Below, piece after piece: positions 1 to 8,941 of a stretch of DNA of 64,000 bases. Location: the NCBI GenBank assembly GCA_002294045.1, contig DBEP01000004.1, forward strand, positions 30,984-94,983, written 5' to 3'. The notes below the pieces were generated by a model. The model saw nothing but the letters and a program-made list of their open reading frames with translations. It was not told the origin of the DNA and did not search any database. Source of the stretch: Lachnoclostridium sp. UBA903. Its GTDB lineage: Bacteria; Bacillota; Clostridia; Lachnospirales; Lachnospiraceae. The position numbers and the translations under genes are program-made. How positions within the stretch are numbered: position 1 is the stretch's first letter; each line of letters starts with the position of its first letter.

Positions 1-80
1 AGTGGTGCTACGCTCCCAAAATTGCGACGCAGTATACCGCAAAGCGTTCAGAACGGTGCGATGATTTTTCAAACACACTC
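1..80. repeat. TA-flanked miniature element, one arm (family A)
   Basis: The sequence matches, in reverse complement, the left arm of the 160-bp palindromic element seen complete at 8942-9101 and 33112-33271. It ends CAAACACACTC followed by TA (81-82), the same terminus and TA flank as the other copies. It begins at the window edge, so I cannot tell whether the copy is complete. It lies just before an ABC permease gene, where the binding-protein gene of that operon would be expected upstream. Confidence 0.8.
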
Positions 81-108
81 TAGCTTTATGATATAGGGAG
101 GCGAAAAA

Positions 109-999
109 ATGAGTGTCAAAACGAAGAGAAAAATATCAGATGGAATATGTTTTGCCGTTTTCACTATACCGGCTTTAGTATTTGTGCTGTTTGTGTCGGA
201 TATTCCTTTTGTGATGAACCTTTATTATTCTGTCTTTAAATGGAACGGTATCAGTAAAGATATGACCTTTGTCGGACTGGATAATTTTAAAAAGATATTT
301 ATGGATGATCCGTTGTTTATAAAATCAGCAGTATTTACTTTAAAATACTCTGTATTTTATGTAATCATTGTTAATATTATTTCTCTGGCAGTCTCACTGA
401 AACTTGCTGAGCATAAGAAAAGAAACAGCCTGGGACGGGCATTTTATTATGTCCCGTATCTCATCAGTCTTACTGCCATCAGTTTAATCTGGAAGTTTAT
501 TTTTGGACCCGGCTTTGAGGCACTTTTTAACATAACCGGCTGGGATTTTTTTAACTGGAGCTGGGTAGGCACTCCCAAATTAGCTTTTTACGTAGTTGTA
601 ATTATGACTGTATGGCAGAATATCGGATTTTACATGGTCACCTATATAGCGGGAATCATTGCGGTTCCGGTTGATATCCTGGAGGCGGCGAGAATTGACG
701 GTGCATCCGGATGGATGATTATAAGAAGAATCACGTTACCTTTAATTATGCCTTCCATAACAATCTGCTTATTTACGTCTCTGACCTTTGCATTCAAATT
801 ATTTGACGTAATTATGGTATTCACCAAGGGCGGGCCGGCTAATTCAACCGTTTCGGTCGCCTACAATATTTATAAGGAAGCTTTTACAAATAGCAATTAT
901 GGACTGGCAACGGCTAAATCACTCATATTCTTTATTGCGGTGCTGGCAGTTACGGTTATTCAGATGAGAGTTACAAAGTCCAGGGAGGTTGAGGCATAA
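109..999 (+). CDS. Carbohydrate ABC transporter permease, MalF/UgpA type
   Basis: This is an inner-membrane subunit of a CUT1-family sugar importer. The 296 residues hold about six membrane segments, starting near residue 15. A cytoplasmic EAA loop reads EAARIDGASGWMIIRRITLP at about 196-215, the contact site for the ATPase subunit. The start follows GGGAGG at good spacing. The stop overlaps the next permease gene by the ATGA arrangement, so the two are translationally coupled. The binding protein is off the left edge, and no ATPase gene is nearby, as is usual where a shared MsmX-like ATPase serves many importers. The substrate cannot be read from the sequence; the downstream isomerase suggests a sugar or polyol. 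Confidence 0.95.
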   Translation: MSVKTKRKISDGICFAVFTIPALVFVLFVSDIPFVMNLYYSVFKWNGISKDMTFVGLDNFKKIFMDDPLFIKSAVFTLKYSVFYVIIVNIISLAVSLKLAEHKKRNSLGRAFYYVPYLISLTAISLIWKFIFGPGFEALFNITGWDFFNWSWVGTPKLAFYVVVIMTVWQNIGFYMVTYIAGIIAVPVDILEAARIDGASGWMIIRRITLPLIMPSITICLFTSLTFAFKLFDVIMVFTKGGPANSTVSVAYNIYKEAFTNSNYGLATAKSLIFFIAVLAVTVIQMRVTKSREVEA

Positions 1000-1829
1000 T
1001 GAAAGAGAAATACAGAAATATTGACTTATTTTCCTGGATTATACTAGCTTGTTCCATATTCTGGCTGATGCCTCTTTTGCTGATTTTTATTAACTCTTTT
1101 AAACCATATAATGATATGATCCAGCATTTTCTGGCCTTACCCGAAAGAATCAGTTTTGATATGTATGCTGAGACCTGGATAAATTTTAATTTTTCAAAAT
1201 TAACTTTAACCACCTTATTATATACGGTTTGTACTGTTTTGGGAGTTGTAATTTGTGCACCTATGGCAGCATATAAATTAGCAAGAACAAAAACAAAATA
1301 CAGTACTGTGATTTTTGGTCTTATTATACTGCCCATGATGGTGCCTTTTCAGGCGTATATGATTACTTTGACCAAACTGGTTTCAAAGGTTGGGTTGACA
1401 GGAACAAAACCCGGTTATATTATTGTATCTATAGGGCTTTGTATGCCCCTGGCAGTATTTATGATTCATGGGTTTGTCAAAGGAATTCCGCTGGAGCTGG
1501 AAGAGAGTGCATTAATAGACGGAGCGTCCAGATACCGTACATATTTTTCCGTTGTATTTCCTCTTTTAAAACCCATTATTACTACCGTAATTGTATTGGA
1601 TGCATTGGCTACCTGGAATGATGTAATAACCAATCAGTTAATTGTGGGAGGAAAACAATCGGCTATCAATATACAAAGTGCATTATATATGCAGTTTTCG
1701 GCCCAGACGGCTGACTGGGAGCATGCGCTGCCGGGAATTGTTATGTCAACAATACCAAGTCTGATCTTTTTTGTGTTTATGCAAAAATATATTATTGGCG
1801 GTATAACTGCAGGAGCAGTGAAAGGATAA
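999..1829 (+). CDS. Carbohydrate ABC transporter permease, MalG type
   Basis: Second membrane subunit of the same importer, 276 residues with six predicted helices. The EAA loop (LELEESALIDGASRYRTYF) lies near 164-182, and the C-terminus GGITAGAVKG is the ending typical of MalG-type subunits. Its ATG overlaps the previous gene's TAA. It is followed after 71 bp by a sugar isomerase/epimerase gene, probably in the same transcript, since no terminator is visible in between. Confidence 0.95.
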   Translation: MKEKYRNIDLFSWIILACSIFWLMPLLLIFINSFKPYNDMIQHFLALPERISFDMYAETWINFNFSKLTLTTLLYTVCTVLGVVICAPMAAYKLARTKTKYSTVIFGLIILPMMVPFQAYMITLTKLVSKVGLTGTKPGYIIVSIGLCMPLAVFMIHGFVKGIPLELEESALIDGASRYRTYFSVVFPLLKPIITTVIVLDALATWNDVITNQLIVGGKQSAINIQSALYMQFSAQTADWEHALPGIVMSTIPSLIFFVFMQKYIIGGITAGAVKG

Positions 1830-1900
1830 CTTGTGCCAGAAAAGGTCAGATAGTTTAACAGGTGTAAATTTACTAAACCGTCAATCAAGGAGGCTTTAAA

Positions 1901-2719
1901 ATGAATGTTGGTGTATTAATAGAACTTGGTAGAAATATAAATGAGAAATTTGAAGAACTGTGTGCCATGGGCATGCACAGCTGCCAGCTGGTTTCCTGGG
2001 ATGAAGGCCGGTTTACGGATGAGATGGCGGAACTGGTTAATCAGGCCGTCGTCAGGCACCAGGTTCATATTACGGCTTTTTGGTGCGGATGGCCGGGACC
2101 TGTAACCTGGGATTTTTATGACGGACAGCTTACCCTCGGGTTAGTTCCGGCCGCGTACCGCTTCCAGCGTTTACAGACATTAATGCATGGTTCTGATTTT
2201 GCGAAAAAGATGAATATCAGGGATTTTGTGACTCATGTCGGATATATGCCTGAAAATCCTTATGATGAAAATTATAATGGCATTATAGCGGCTTTGAAAA
2301 AATTAGTTTTAAAGTGTAGAGATAACGGGCAGAATTTCCTGTTTGAGACAGGCCAGGAGACGCCGGTTACCTTAAAAAGGGCAATCGAAGATATCGGTTA
2401 TGACAATGTTGGTGTTAATCTGGACCCGGCCAACCTGCTCATGTACGGCAAGGCCAATCCGGTGGATGCCCTGGATATCTTAGGTAAATACGTGCTTGGA
2501 ATCCATGGAAAGGACGGCATGTATCCTACGGACGGCAGGAATCTGGGAGAAGAAAAACCATTAGGGGAAGGCAGGGTGGATTACCCCGGATTTATTGCAA
2601 AACTAAAGGAAATCGGTTATCAGGGGGATATTACCATTGAAAGGGAAATCTCAGGGGAACAACAGAAAAAAGATATTGTAACTGCAAAAAAAGTACTGGA
2701 AGAACTAATCCATGCTTAA
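1901..2719 (+). CDS. Sugar phosphate isomerase/epimerase-like TIM barrel protein
   Basis: A 272-residue protein of the xylose-isomerase-like TIM barrel superfamily (AP endonuclease 2 fold), which contains keto-sugar epimerases and inosose dehydratases. Candidate divalent-metal ligands sit at strand ends in the usual order: Glu in FETGQET, Asp in NLDPANLLMYG, His in GIHGKDG and Glu in TIEREI. It starts after AAGGAGG and is followed by a strong terminator, so it closes the operon. It probably interconverts the imported sugar or a derivative. Family-level identification is good; the exact reaction is unknown. Confidence 0.85.
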   Translation: MNVGVLIELGRNINEKFEELCAMGMHSCQLVSWDEGRFTDEMAELVNQAVVRHQVHITAFWCGWPGPVTWDFYDGQLTLGLVPAAYRFQRLQTLMHGSDFAKKMNIRDFVTHVGYMPENPYDENYNGIIAALKKLVLKCRDNGQNFLFETGQETPVTLKRAIEDIGYDNVGVNLDPANLLMYGKANPVDALDILGKYVLGIHGKDGMYPTDGRNLGEEKPLGEGRVDYPGFIAKLKEIGYQGDITIEREISGEQQKKDIVTAKKVLEELIHA

Positions 2720-2726
2720 CATGTAG

Positions 2727-2769
2727 AAAATAGCCGGGAAGTATGAGAATGCTTTCCCGGCTATTTTTT
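2727..2769 (+). terminator. Rho-independent terminator
   Basis: AATAGCCGGGAA pairs with TTTCCCGGCTATT around a 12-nt loop and is followed by a run of T. It lies eight bases after the isomerase stop and ends the first operon. Confidence 0.9.
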
Positions 2770-3193
2770 ATCTTATGGGCAATTAGCTCCTATAAGATAA
2801 AAATGCTCTACGGGATACGCATAACGTACCAGCGGCAGTTGTTATTAAAGTGACGGTGCGACAGCGCCCGAAGTCTAATGCATAGACGGAAGAGGAGGGT
2901 ATATTTTACTGTGTCCCTGTTGGATTCCGGCTTTTCTGACACCTTTATTATATTTTGACCTGACAAAAAAACATAAATATTGACAAAGATAACCAGTGAA
3001 TGTTATTATATAATAAAAGTTTTTTAACAGGTAACGATATTTCTACCCGCATTGAAGCAATAAAAAAGCTGATAGAATATTATACCAACTTTTTTAACTA
3101 TGCCGCTTGGGTTACATTATGCTATGGTTTTAGCGGCAGATATGCAGAGAGTTTGGTATTATTTAACAGGGGAGGTATATTAAGGGGGATAGT
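2770..3193 (+). other. Intergenic region with hairpin and candidate promoter
   Basis: No convincing gene. A second, AT-rich hairpin (TATCTTATGG against CCTATAAGATA) lies at 2769-2799. A good sigma-A promoter is present: TTGACA at 2980-2985, 18 bp, TATTAT at 3004-3009. It should give a transcript beginning near 3016 with an untranslated leader of about 175 nt before the gene at 3194. A 65-codon frame at 3000-3197 begins upstream of that start point and looks fortuitous. Confidence 0.55.
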
Positions 3194-3553
3194 ATGAATT
3201 TTGGAAAATTTTTATCTTTTTTACTTGTAATTACGTTTATATGGGCAATATTATCATATATAGCCTTATATATGAATGCATTAAAGCGCACATGGCCGAA
3301 ACATAGATACTATGTACCGCCTGAAAAACGTGCTTGGAAGGTTTTTACTATTGGTGACATATATGCCTGGATTTACCTAATAATATGGCTGCCTGTGACT
3401 TTGTTCTTATGTACTATTATTTCCGTCCCTTTTGAATTCTCTTCTAACATGGAAGAGTTACCAATATACATAAAGTTTCCCATGTATCTATTGTTTCTGG
3501 CGGGACCTGTTGGTGGAAGCCTAATCCGTATATATGTAAATAAAAAATATTAG
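3194..3553 (+). CDS. Small membrane protein of unknown function
   Basis: 119 residues with three predicted membrane segments at about 5-27, 55-80 and 95-114. A basic loop follows the first (LKRTWPKHRYYVPPEKRAWK). The ATG follows AGGGGGATAGT, a good ribosome-binding site. It stands alone between two terminator-like hairpins with its own promoter near 2980-3009. I do not recognise the family. Confidence 0.65.
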   Translation: MNFGKFLSFLLVITFIWAILSYIALYMNALKRTWPKHRYYVPPEKRAWKVFTIGDIYAWIYLIIWLPVTLFLCTIISVPFEFSSNMEELPIYIKFPMYLLFLAGPVGGSLIRIYVNKKY

Positions 3554-3596
3554 GTGGGGTAACCATACTCATGCTGCGAAAAAGATGAGTATCAGG

Positions 3597-3661
3597 GGTG
3601 AAGCTGCAAATAGCTAAAATGTTTCAGAGCGTGTTTGCCAAAGCTTTTTTGCAGCTTCACC
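3597..3661. terminator. Hairpin between convergent genes
   Basis: GGTGAAGCTGCAAA pairs with TTTGCAGCTTCACC across a 37-nt loop. It lies between the converging genes ending at 3553 (+) and 3692 (-), so it could serve both directions. The T-run precedes the right arm, so termination strength is uncertain. Confidence 0.6.
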
Positions 3662-3691
3662 TTCTGATTTGGCTGTATTTACTTCCGGGTA

Positions 3692-4081
3692 TCAGCCCCT
3701 TATAATCTCACAGAATTCTATCCGTTCTTTATTAACGCCTTCCATAATGAAGTATTTAATGCCATGTTTCCAGAAGGGAAGAAATTCAATGCCGGTTAAA
3801 AGTCTATAATCCTTGGCTTTTACTTCTGATAAAAGGGCATCTATATTATGGACATCTATAGCGATATGATCGATGGAACCGTCTGCCATGGCGGTATTTT
3901 CCTGCTCATAAGCTTCAATTACCAGAGAATGCAGCTTTAAAAAAGCCACATTTTGTCCGGTTTTTTCAAGAAAAGTCCGGTGTACTGTTTCAAATCCAAG
4001 CCCTTCGTAAAAATCAATGGTCGCAGAAAGATTATGTGTCGGAATTCCAACATGCTGGATTCCTGTAAAATATTCTTTCAT
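3692..4081 (-). CDS. VOC (glyoxalase/bleomycin-resistance fold) protein
   Basis: 129 residues with the vicinal-oxygen-chelate beta-alpha-beta repeats: IQHVGIPTHNLSATIDFYEG at the N-terminus and DHIAIDVHNIDALLSEVKAK at the centre, with a late ERIEFCEI strand. His in QHVGI, Glu in LVIEAYEQE, His in DHIAI and Glu in ERIEF are the likely metal-site residues. It has its own GAGGATAAGGA site. It follows the GH32-like gene at 44 bp on the same strand and is probably the last gene of that operon. The reaction (lyase, isomerase or dioxygenase) is not determinable. Confidence 0.85.
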   Translation of the reverse strand: MKEYFTGIQHVGIPTHNLSATIDFYEGLGFETVHRTFLEKTGQNVAFLKLHSLVIEAYEQENTAMADGSIDHIAIDVHNIDALLSEVKAKDYRLLTGIEFLPFWKHGIKYFIMEGVNKERIEFCEIIRG

Positions 4082-4125
4082 TCCTTATCCTCTCATAACT
4101 AAGACTGTAAAATATCTGAATAGAG

Positions 4126-5514
4126 TCATACCAGGCCGCGGGCAATGGAAATATTCTTAACCTGAACATTTCCATCCGTCGCAAAAATACTTAGGGAATC
4201 ATCGGGCTTTTGGTACATCCGGCTGTTTAGTGCTACTCCATTCACATATAAGGTTACAATGGTATCATCCAGAATCATTTTTACATGGTACGTGTTTTGG
4301 GGCGTTAAGGCAATGGGACGTTCCAGTCCTATGTTCATACATCCAAACCATGGCCAGTTAGGATTCTTTTCAAAAATATATTTATTTTCACTTACCGGGA
4401 AAATGAACTGGTATGACTGGGCGGTTGCCTCATTTTCCAGAACCCGGATACCAAAGGAACGTGTGCCTTCGGAAAATGTAATATCTGCTTCAAACGAATA
4501 GATGTTACCGCAGTTTCTGGCGATAACCTGTTCGATTCTGGCATAAGGAGTATTCAAGGTCATATCTTTAATGGCCTCTCTTTTGCCGAAAGCATTCCAT
4601 ACCGTGTCCGGTATTTTTACACCGAGGGTTCCGTCTTCCCGCTGATAAATTTCATGCGGGACAAAGGTGCCGCCCCATTCAAAATTCTTGGTGTCATCAC
4701 AATCTTCTTTGGTAGGAACCCATCCAAACAGAATACGCTGTCCGTTTAAGCAGAAGGTACGGCCCGCATAGTAGGCCCGTCCGTCAAAGGCATCATCCGA
4801 CGGTGCAATCCAGGGGCCTTTCAGACTCTTGCTCATACGGTATATAATCTTGTTTTTATCGCTATATTCTGAAATGATGTGATACCACCAATCTCCGATT
4901 TTAAAGAGGTCAGGCATCTCATGCATAGTATAAAGTTCGGGTGCCCAGAAGTCCCCTTTAAATTCCCAGTTCTTTAAATCTTTAGATGTAAATTGTACGG
5001 TTCTTCCGGTCTGCTCTGTCTTGGGACCGGCTTTTCTGGCACCTAGAATCAATAAATATTCCTGATTTTCTTCATCCCGGATAACAAAGGGATCACGCCA
5101 GTCATTGGGATCATATCCGTCCTGAGGACTGAATGTCAGAGTTTCTTTCGTTTTGGTCCAGTGGTACAAATCGTCACTGACTGCATGCATCAATACTTGG
5201 GAGGCTTTTTGCCGGGCCGGATAATCGCGGTTATATCCGGTGTAAAAGATATGGAACTGTTCATTGGCTTCAAAAACACTTCCGGCAAAAATAAACTGAT
5301 CCTGTTCTTCGTCGGTACCCCGGGGAACAGCTACACCGCAGTCCTCATAGTGCACAAAGTCCGATGTTGTGCATAAATCCCAGCCGAAGGGTTCACCGAA
5401 CGGGCAGGGTTTTCTGGTATCTCTTTGGTGATATAAAAAGAACTTATCTTTATAGCCGAATGGCATACAGTCGCCGAACCAGGTATTGGGGAATTGATAA
5501 TATAATTTGTTCAT
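4126..5514 (-). CDS. GH32-like glycoside hydrolase (fructosidase family)
   Basis: 462 residues: a five-bladed propeller (about 1-300) followed by a beta-sandwich, the architecture of GH32 invertases, levanases and inulinases. The catalytic signatures are recognisable but altered. The nucleophile motif usually written WMNDPNG is TWFGDCMPFG (Asp15). The transition-state stabiliser is WRDPF (Asp141). The acid/base motif is HEMPDLF (Glu199) in place of ECP. There is no signal peptide, so it acts on an imported oligosaccharide. It lies directly after its transporter genes. GH43/GH68-related clan members are the alternative, but the C-terminal sandwich favours GH32. Substrate is probably a beta-fructoside, by inference. 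Confidence 0.85.
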   Translation of the reverse strand: MNKLYYQFPNTWFGDCMPFGYKDKFFLYHQRDTRKPCPFGEPFGWDLCTTSDFVHYEDCGVAVPRGTDEEQDQFIFAGSVFEANEQFHIFYTGYNRDYPARQKASQVLMHAVSDDLYHWTKTKETLTFSPQDGYDPNDWRDPFVIRDEENQEYLLILGARKAGPKTEQTGRTVQFTSKDLKNWEFKGDFWAPELYTMHEMPDLFKIGDWWYHIISEYSDKNKIIYRMSKSLKGPWIAPSDDAFDGRAYYAGRTFCLNGQRILFGWVPTKEDCDDTKNFEWGGTFVPHEIYQREDGTLGVKIPDTVWNAFGKREAIKDMTLNTPYARIEQVIARNCGNIYSFEADITFSEGTRSFGIRVLENEATAQSYQFIFPVSENKYIFEKNPNWPWFGCMNIGLERPIALTPQNTYHVKMILDDTIVTLYVNGVALNSRMYQKPDDSLSIFATDGNVQVKNISIARGLV

Positions 5515-5547
5515 AGGAAAATCCTCACTTTCATTTAATAAATTTAA

Positions 5548-6390
5548 TCATCCTTTTACAGCGCCGGCAGTTAATCCGCCCAGCATAAATTTATTTGTAA
5601 AAAAATAGAATGCAAAGGTTGGAAGCACGGTAACAGTAATGGCTGCAAAGGTTGCTCCCCAGTCGGTTGTGCCCATAAATCCGACAAAGTCATTGAGTCC
5701 CAGAGTTACCGTCTTCATATCCGTAGAACGGGTGAAAGTATAAGCGCAGATAAAGTCGTTCCAGGTAAATACACCCTGCATGGTTGCTACCGTAAGGATG
5801 GAGTTCGTAGACATTGGAAAAACGATTTTTACAAATGTCTGGAATGGGGAACAGCCATCAATAATTGCTGCTTCCATAATATCGTCCGGCAGGAATTTGC
5901 TGAACGAGTAGAACAGCTGGATGGAGTAAGACAGAGAAAATGCAATCTGCGGCAGGATGACTGCCGGATATGTATTCAGCATGGCAGTCTTGCTGAAGAT
6001 GGTAAATAGCGGAATTAATGCTACTTGGAAAGGGAGCATGAGCCCCAGCATAAAATAATTTAAAATCTTGCTGTTATTCTTGAATTTTATTTTACTTAAT
6101 GCGAAACCTGCCATAAAACTGGCCAGCAGCAGCGGAATCAGTACGCCCACCGTAATAATGATGCTGTTTTTAAAATAAGTCGGCATAGAACTGGTCGTAA
6201 AAACCCTGATGTAATTTTCAAAGTTGATAGAAGATGGCAATGCATACGATGGCAGCTGCCGGAAGTCGGCGGTATTCTTCATGCTTGACAAAATTACGTA
6301 GAATATGGGATATACCTGCAACACCAGCAGAAGAGCCGCAAGGATAGTTTTCAGTAAGGTAAATATAAGTTTCTTTGATTTAATTTTCAT
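5548..6390 (-). CDS. Carbohydrate ABC transporter permease, MalG type
   Basis: 280 residues with six predicted helices, an EAA loop (PDDIMEAAIIDGCSPFQTFV) near 168-187 and the LGGLTAGAVKG ending. Its ATG overlaps the stop of the upstream permease by 4 bp. It sits 33 bp before the GH32-like gene, so importer and hydrolase form one unit: binding protein, two permeases, hydrolase, VOC protein. Confidence 0.95.
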   Translation of the reverse strand: MKIKSKKLIFTLLKTILAALLLVLQVYPIFYVILSSMKNTADFRQLPSYALPSSINFENYIRVFTTSSMPTYFKNSIIITVGVLIPLLLASFMAGFALSKIKFKNNSKILNYFMLGLMLPFQVALIPLFTIFSKTAMLNTYPAVILPQIAFSLSYSIQLFYSFSKFLPDDIMEAAIIDGCSPFQTFVKIVFPMSTNSILTVATMQGVFTWNDFICAYTFTRSTDMKTVTLGLNDFVGFMGTTDWGATFAAITVTVLPTFAFYFFTNKFMLGGLTAGAVKG

Positions 6391-7271
6391 ATGTCATCGC
6401 CTCTTTCTGTTAACCGCCGGAATACAAATCCCATGGTCAGGCAGATGGCAACGATTGCCATGGCAACAGCGCTTCCATACCCGTATTTCATACTGGAGAA
6501 TGCCTGTTTATACATATAGGTTGACATCAGTTCCGAAGCATTGCCCGGACCTCCTTTGGTCAGAAGAAATGAAATATCGAAGGAACGCAAAGAACCATTT
6601 AATACCAGGATGCAATTAGCAATAATTACAGGTTTAATGTATGGAACCTTCACGTGCAGATATTGCCGTAATACGTTGGCGCCGTCCATGATAGAAGCTT
6701 CTTCCAGCTCTTTTGGGACGCCAATTAAGGCCGCATAAAAGATAACCATATATAATCCCAGATATTTGTAACCCTCTACGAATGCGGCAACGGTTAAGGA
6801 TAATGAGTCGTTGGAGAGCCACTCCAGATAGACCCATTCCGGATTCAGTTTTCCCAAAAGAGAATTGATAACTCCCGGAGGGGTAACGGATAACAATTTC
6901 GTGAAAACCTGGCAGATTGCTACGGTGGAAATAACAACCGGAACATAATACAAAGTCTGCAGACCGGCACGGAATCTGTTTATTTGTGTTAAAAAGATTG
7001 CAAATACCAGACCGCCGAATACCTGCACCAGAATACAGATAATAGTGTAAAATAAAGTATGCCCGATTGTGGATAAATATGTAGAGTCATTGGTAAAAAG
7101 CTGTATGTAATTTGATAAACCGACAAATGTTTTTTCACCAATGCCGCTCCAGTCAAAGAAACTGTAATAGCCGGCCCATAAGACGGATATAACAACAAAT
7201 AATGTATAAATGATAAATGCAGGAAGCAGGAACAGGAGTATTACCTTTTTGCGTCCAAATGATTTTTGCAT
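6387..7271 (-). CDS. Carbohydrate ABC transporter permease, MalF type
   Basis: 294 residues, six helices, first at about 10-32. The EAA loop is PKELEEASIMDGANVLRQYL near 186-205. It starts after AAAGGAAGTGATAAT. It is separated from the binding-protein gene by a 265-bp spacer holding a palindromic repeat and a terminator-like hairpin, so the permeases are likely expressed at a lower level than the binding protein. Confidence 0.95.
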   Translation of the reverse strand: MQKSFGRKKVILLFLLPAFIIYTLFVVISVLWAGYYSFFDWSGIGEKTFVGLSNYIQLFTNDSTYLSTIGHTLFYTIICILVQVFGGLVFAIFLTQINRFRAGLQTLYYVPVVISTVAICQVFTKLLSVTPPGVINSLLGKLNPEWVYLEWLSNDSLSLTVAAFVEGYKYLGLYMVIFYAALIGVPKELEEASIMDGANVLRQYLHVKVPYIKPVIIANCILVLNGSLRSFDISFLLTKGGPGNASELMSTYMYKQAFSSMKYGYGSAVAMAIVAICLTMGFVFRRLTERGDDI

Positions 7272-7291
7272 ATTATCACTTCCTTTCTTTT

Positions 7292-7338
7292 ATAAAGGGG
7301 CTGTGAATGGCTCTAACAAGTTCCGACAGCCCCTTTAT
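7292..7338 (-). terminator. Intra-operon hairpin, possible attenuator
   Basis: ATAAAGGGGCTGT pairs perfectly with ACAGCCCCTTTAT around a 21-nt loop. Read on the minus strand it follows the binding-protein gene and precedes the first permease by about 20 bp. It can act as a partial terminator or as a 3'-end stabiliser for the binding-protein message. Similar hairpins occupy the same position at 21194 and 52583. Confidence 0.7.
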
Positions 7339-7370
7339 GGAATTGCTTCAAGAGTTATCTATAAAAACCA

Positions 7371-7530
7371 GTGTGCTGACACATTGGCGCTTGGACGAAT
7401 GACGCAGAATGAATTTTCAGCCTGCAAGGCGGAGGAGGGAGATGTAGCGGTGCTCTACGCTGACTGACGACAACGCGGCAGATGGAAATATAGGCAAGTC
7501 ATTAGCCAAGATGTCAGTGTGTCAGTACAC
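7371..7530. repeat. 160-bp palindromic miniature element (family C)
   Basis: The left end GTGTGCTGACACATTGGCGC and the reverse complement of the right end, GTGTACTGACACACTGACAT, are imperfect inverted copies, and the pairing continues inward. The element can therefore fold into one long hairpin. It encodes only fortuitous frames. I see no second copy in the window and no clear target duplication. It lies in the spacer between binding-protein and permease genes of the GH32 operon. Confidence 0.7.
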
Positions 7531-7536
7531 CAGATT

Positions 7537-8862
7537 CTATCTACTGTTATTTATTATAAACTGGTCGGCTGCAGCTTCAAATTCTTCCGGAGTTACTCTT
7601 CCATAAGCCAGTCTCTGCTGTTCGTCTACCAGGTTGGTTAAGGTAGCGGAGTCCAGTTTATCATCCCAGGATACCCAGGCATCATCGGCAGATGCAAACA
7701 ATGGCTGTAAATCATAGAACATCTGGTCCAGACCTTCCGGAATCTCATCGTTAAATGGTGAAAATACCTTTGCCTCGTTATAGCAGGCAGCGGAGTAATT
7801 TTCACACATGTACCGAAAGAAATCTTTCATGGTTTCATCATAGGTCTGGGCGTTAAACGCAGTGCCGAATCCCCCGTGGATTGGTACGTTTGTTTTCATG
7901 TTCTCCTCACCGTCCACATCAGGAACAGGGAAGAAGCCAAGCTGTCCGTCTGCATACATTTCACTTGCCTGTGATATTTGCCCGGAGCCACTGTACCACA
8001 TACAGCCTGTACCGCCGAAAAACAGATCGGTTGCAGCGGTGTAATCCGTACTCAAGTATCCGCCCTGAAAATATCCTTCCGTACCCAAGGTGTACAAAAG
8101 ATTAGCACCTTCCTGTGCCGCTTTGCTGGTTGAGAATTTTTCTTTTTGGTTTATATAATTCATAATGAATTGGTCTTTTGTCATACGCCATGGGGCAAAG
8201 GAAAGGTAACGCATCAGCTGCCAGTTCTCCTTTCCTGCTACAATCAGAGGTGTTTCGCCTTTTTCTTTTAATATTTTACATACATTCAGGAATTCATTCC
8301 AGGTTTCAGGAGCCTGCAGGCCGTATTCATCAAAAATGTCCTTCCTGTAAAGGAAGAATTCACAGTTCAGGCTTTCCGGGAATAAATATACATTTCCATC
8401 CTCCGCATCTTTGAAAAAATCATATACTGCCCCATTCATATCATCTTTCATGCCTATCCGTTCCAATTCGCCGCCGATATTGACGATTGCATTAATATCT
8501 TTAGCAGCTTTGGAAAGCGCACCATTTGCACATCCGTAGATATCAGGCAAAGCGTTGCTGTTGATATAGAGCTGAAGCTTAGTTACATAATCCGCATCCC
8601 CGCTTACAAGCTCGAATTCGGGTTCTTCCAGACCTTTTTCTTTGCTGAATTCCGTAAGCAGCTTCTTAAACATAATGTACTTATTAGAAGTTTCGCTGTC
8701 TCTTAAAAGCACGGTAATTTTTTTGCGGTCGCCGTTGCTCTTGGCGCTGCTGTCGGCTGAATTGTCGGAATTAGCCGATGAACCATTATTGCATCCGGTA
8801 AGAAGAGCCGCCAAAAGCATTATTCCTGCCAAAGCCAGTGCTACAAGTTTTTTCATTTTCAT
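7537..8862 (-). CDS. Extracellular sugar-binding lipoprotein of ABC transporter
   Basis: 441 residues. A lysine-rich start and hydrophobic segment run to the lipobox LLTGC (Cys near 24), so the mature protein is anchored to the outer face of the membrane. It is followed by a Ser/Asn/Asp-rich linker and a type-1 solute-binding fold (ITVLLRDSETSNKYIMF and beyond). The ATG follows AAAGGAGGATATT. It captures the oligosaccharide for the two permeases downstream. The GH32-like enzyme makes a fructoside the best guess. Confidence 0.93.
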   Translation of the reverse strand: MKMKKLVALALAGIMLLAALLTGCNNGSSANSDNSADSSAKSNGDRKKITVLLRDSETSNKYIMFKKLLTEFSKEKGLEEPEFELVSGDADYVTKLQLYINSNALPDIYGCANGALSKAAKDINAIVNIGGELERIGMKDDMNGAVYDFFKDAEDGNVYLFPESLNCEFFLYRKDIFDEYGLQAPETWNEFLNVCKILKEKGETPLIVAGKENWQLMRYLSFAPWRMTKDQFIMNYINQKEKFSTSKAAQEGANLLYTLGTEGYFQGGYLSTDYTAATDLFFGGTGCMWYSGSGQISQASEMYADGQLGFFPVPDVDGEENMKTNVPIHGGFGTAFNAQTYDETMKDFFRYMCENYSAACYNEAKVFSPFNDEIPEGLDQMFYDLQPLFASADDAWVSWDDKLDSATLTNLVDEQQRLAYGRVTPEEFEAAADQFIINNSR

Positions 8863-8941
8863 AATATCCTCCTTTTAGTAAACAATCTTCTCCAAATCCT
8901 TAAGTCGGTTTTCAGAGACTTTAAGGTTCAAACACTCTCTA

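Noticed and set aside
3000..3197. 65-codon frame upstream of the small membrane protein gene
   Set aside because: It begins inside the -10 region of the predicted promoter, has no ribosome site, and overlaps the better-supported gene start.
7210..7467. Open frame running through the family C palindrome
   Set aside because: It spans the permease start and the repeat on the antisense strand and is a by-product of the palindrome; such frames are commonly mis-called in repeat elements.
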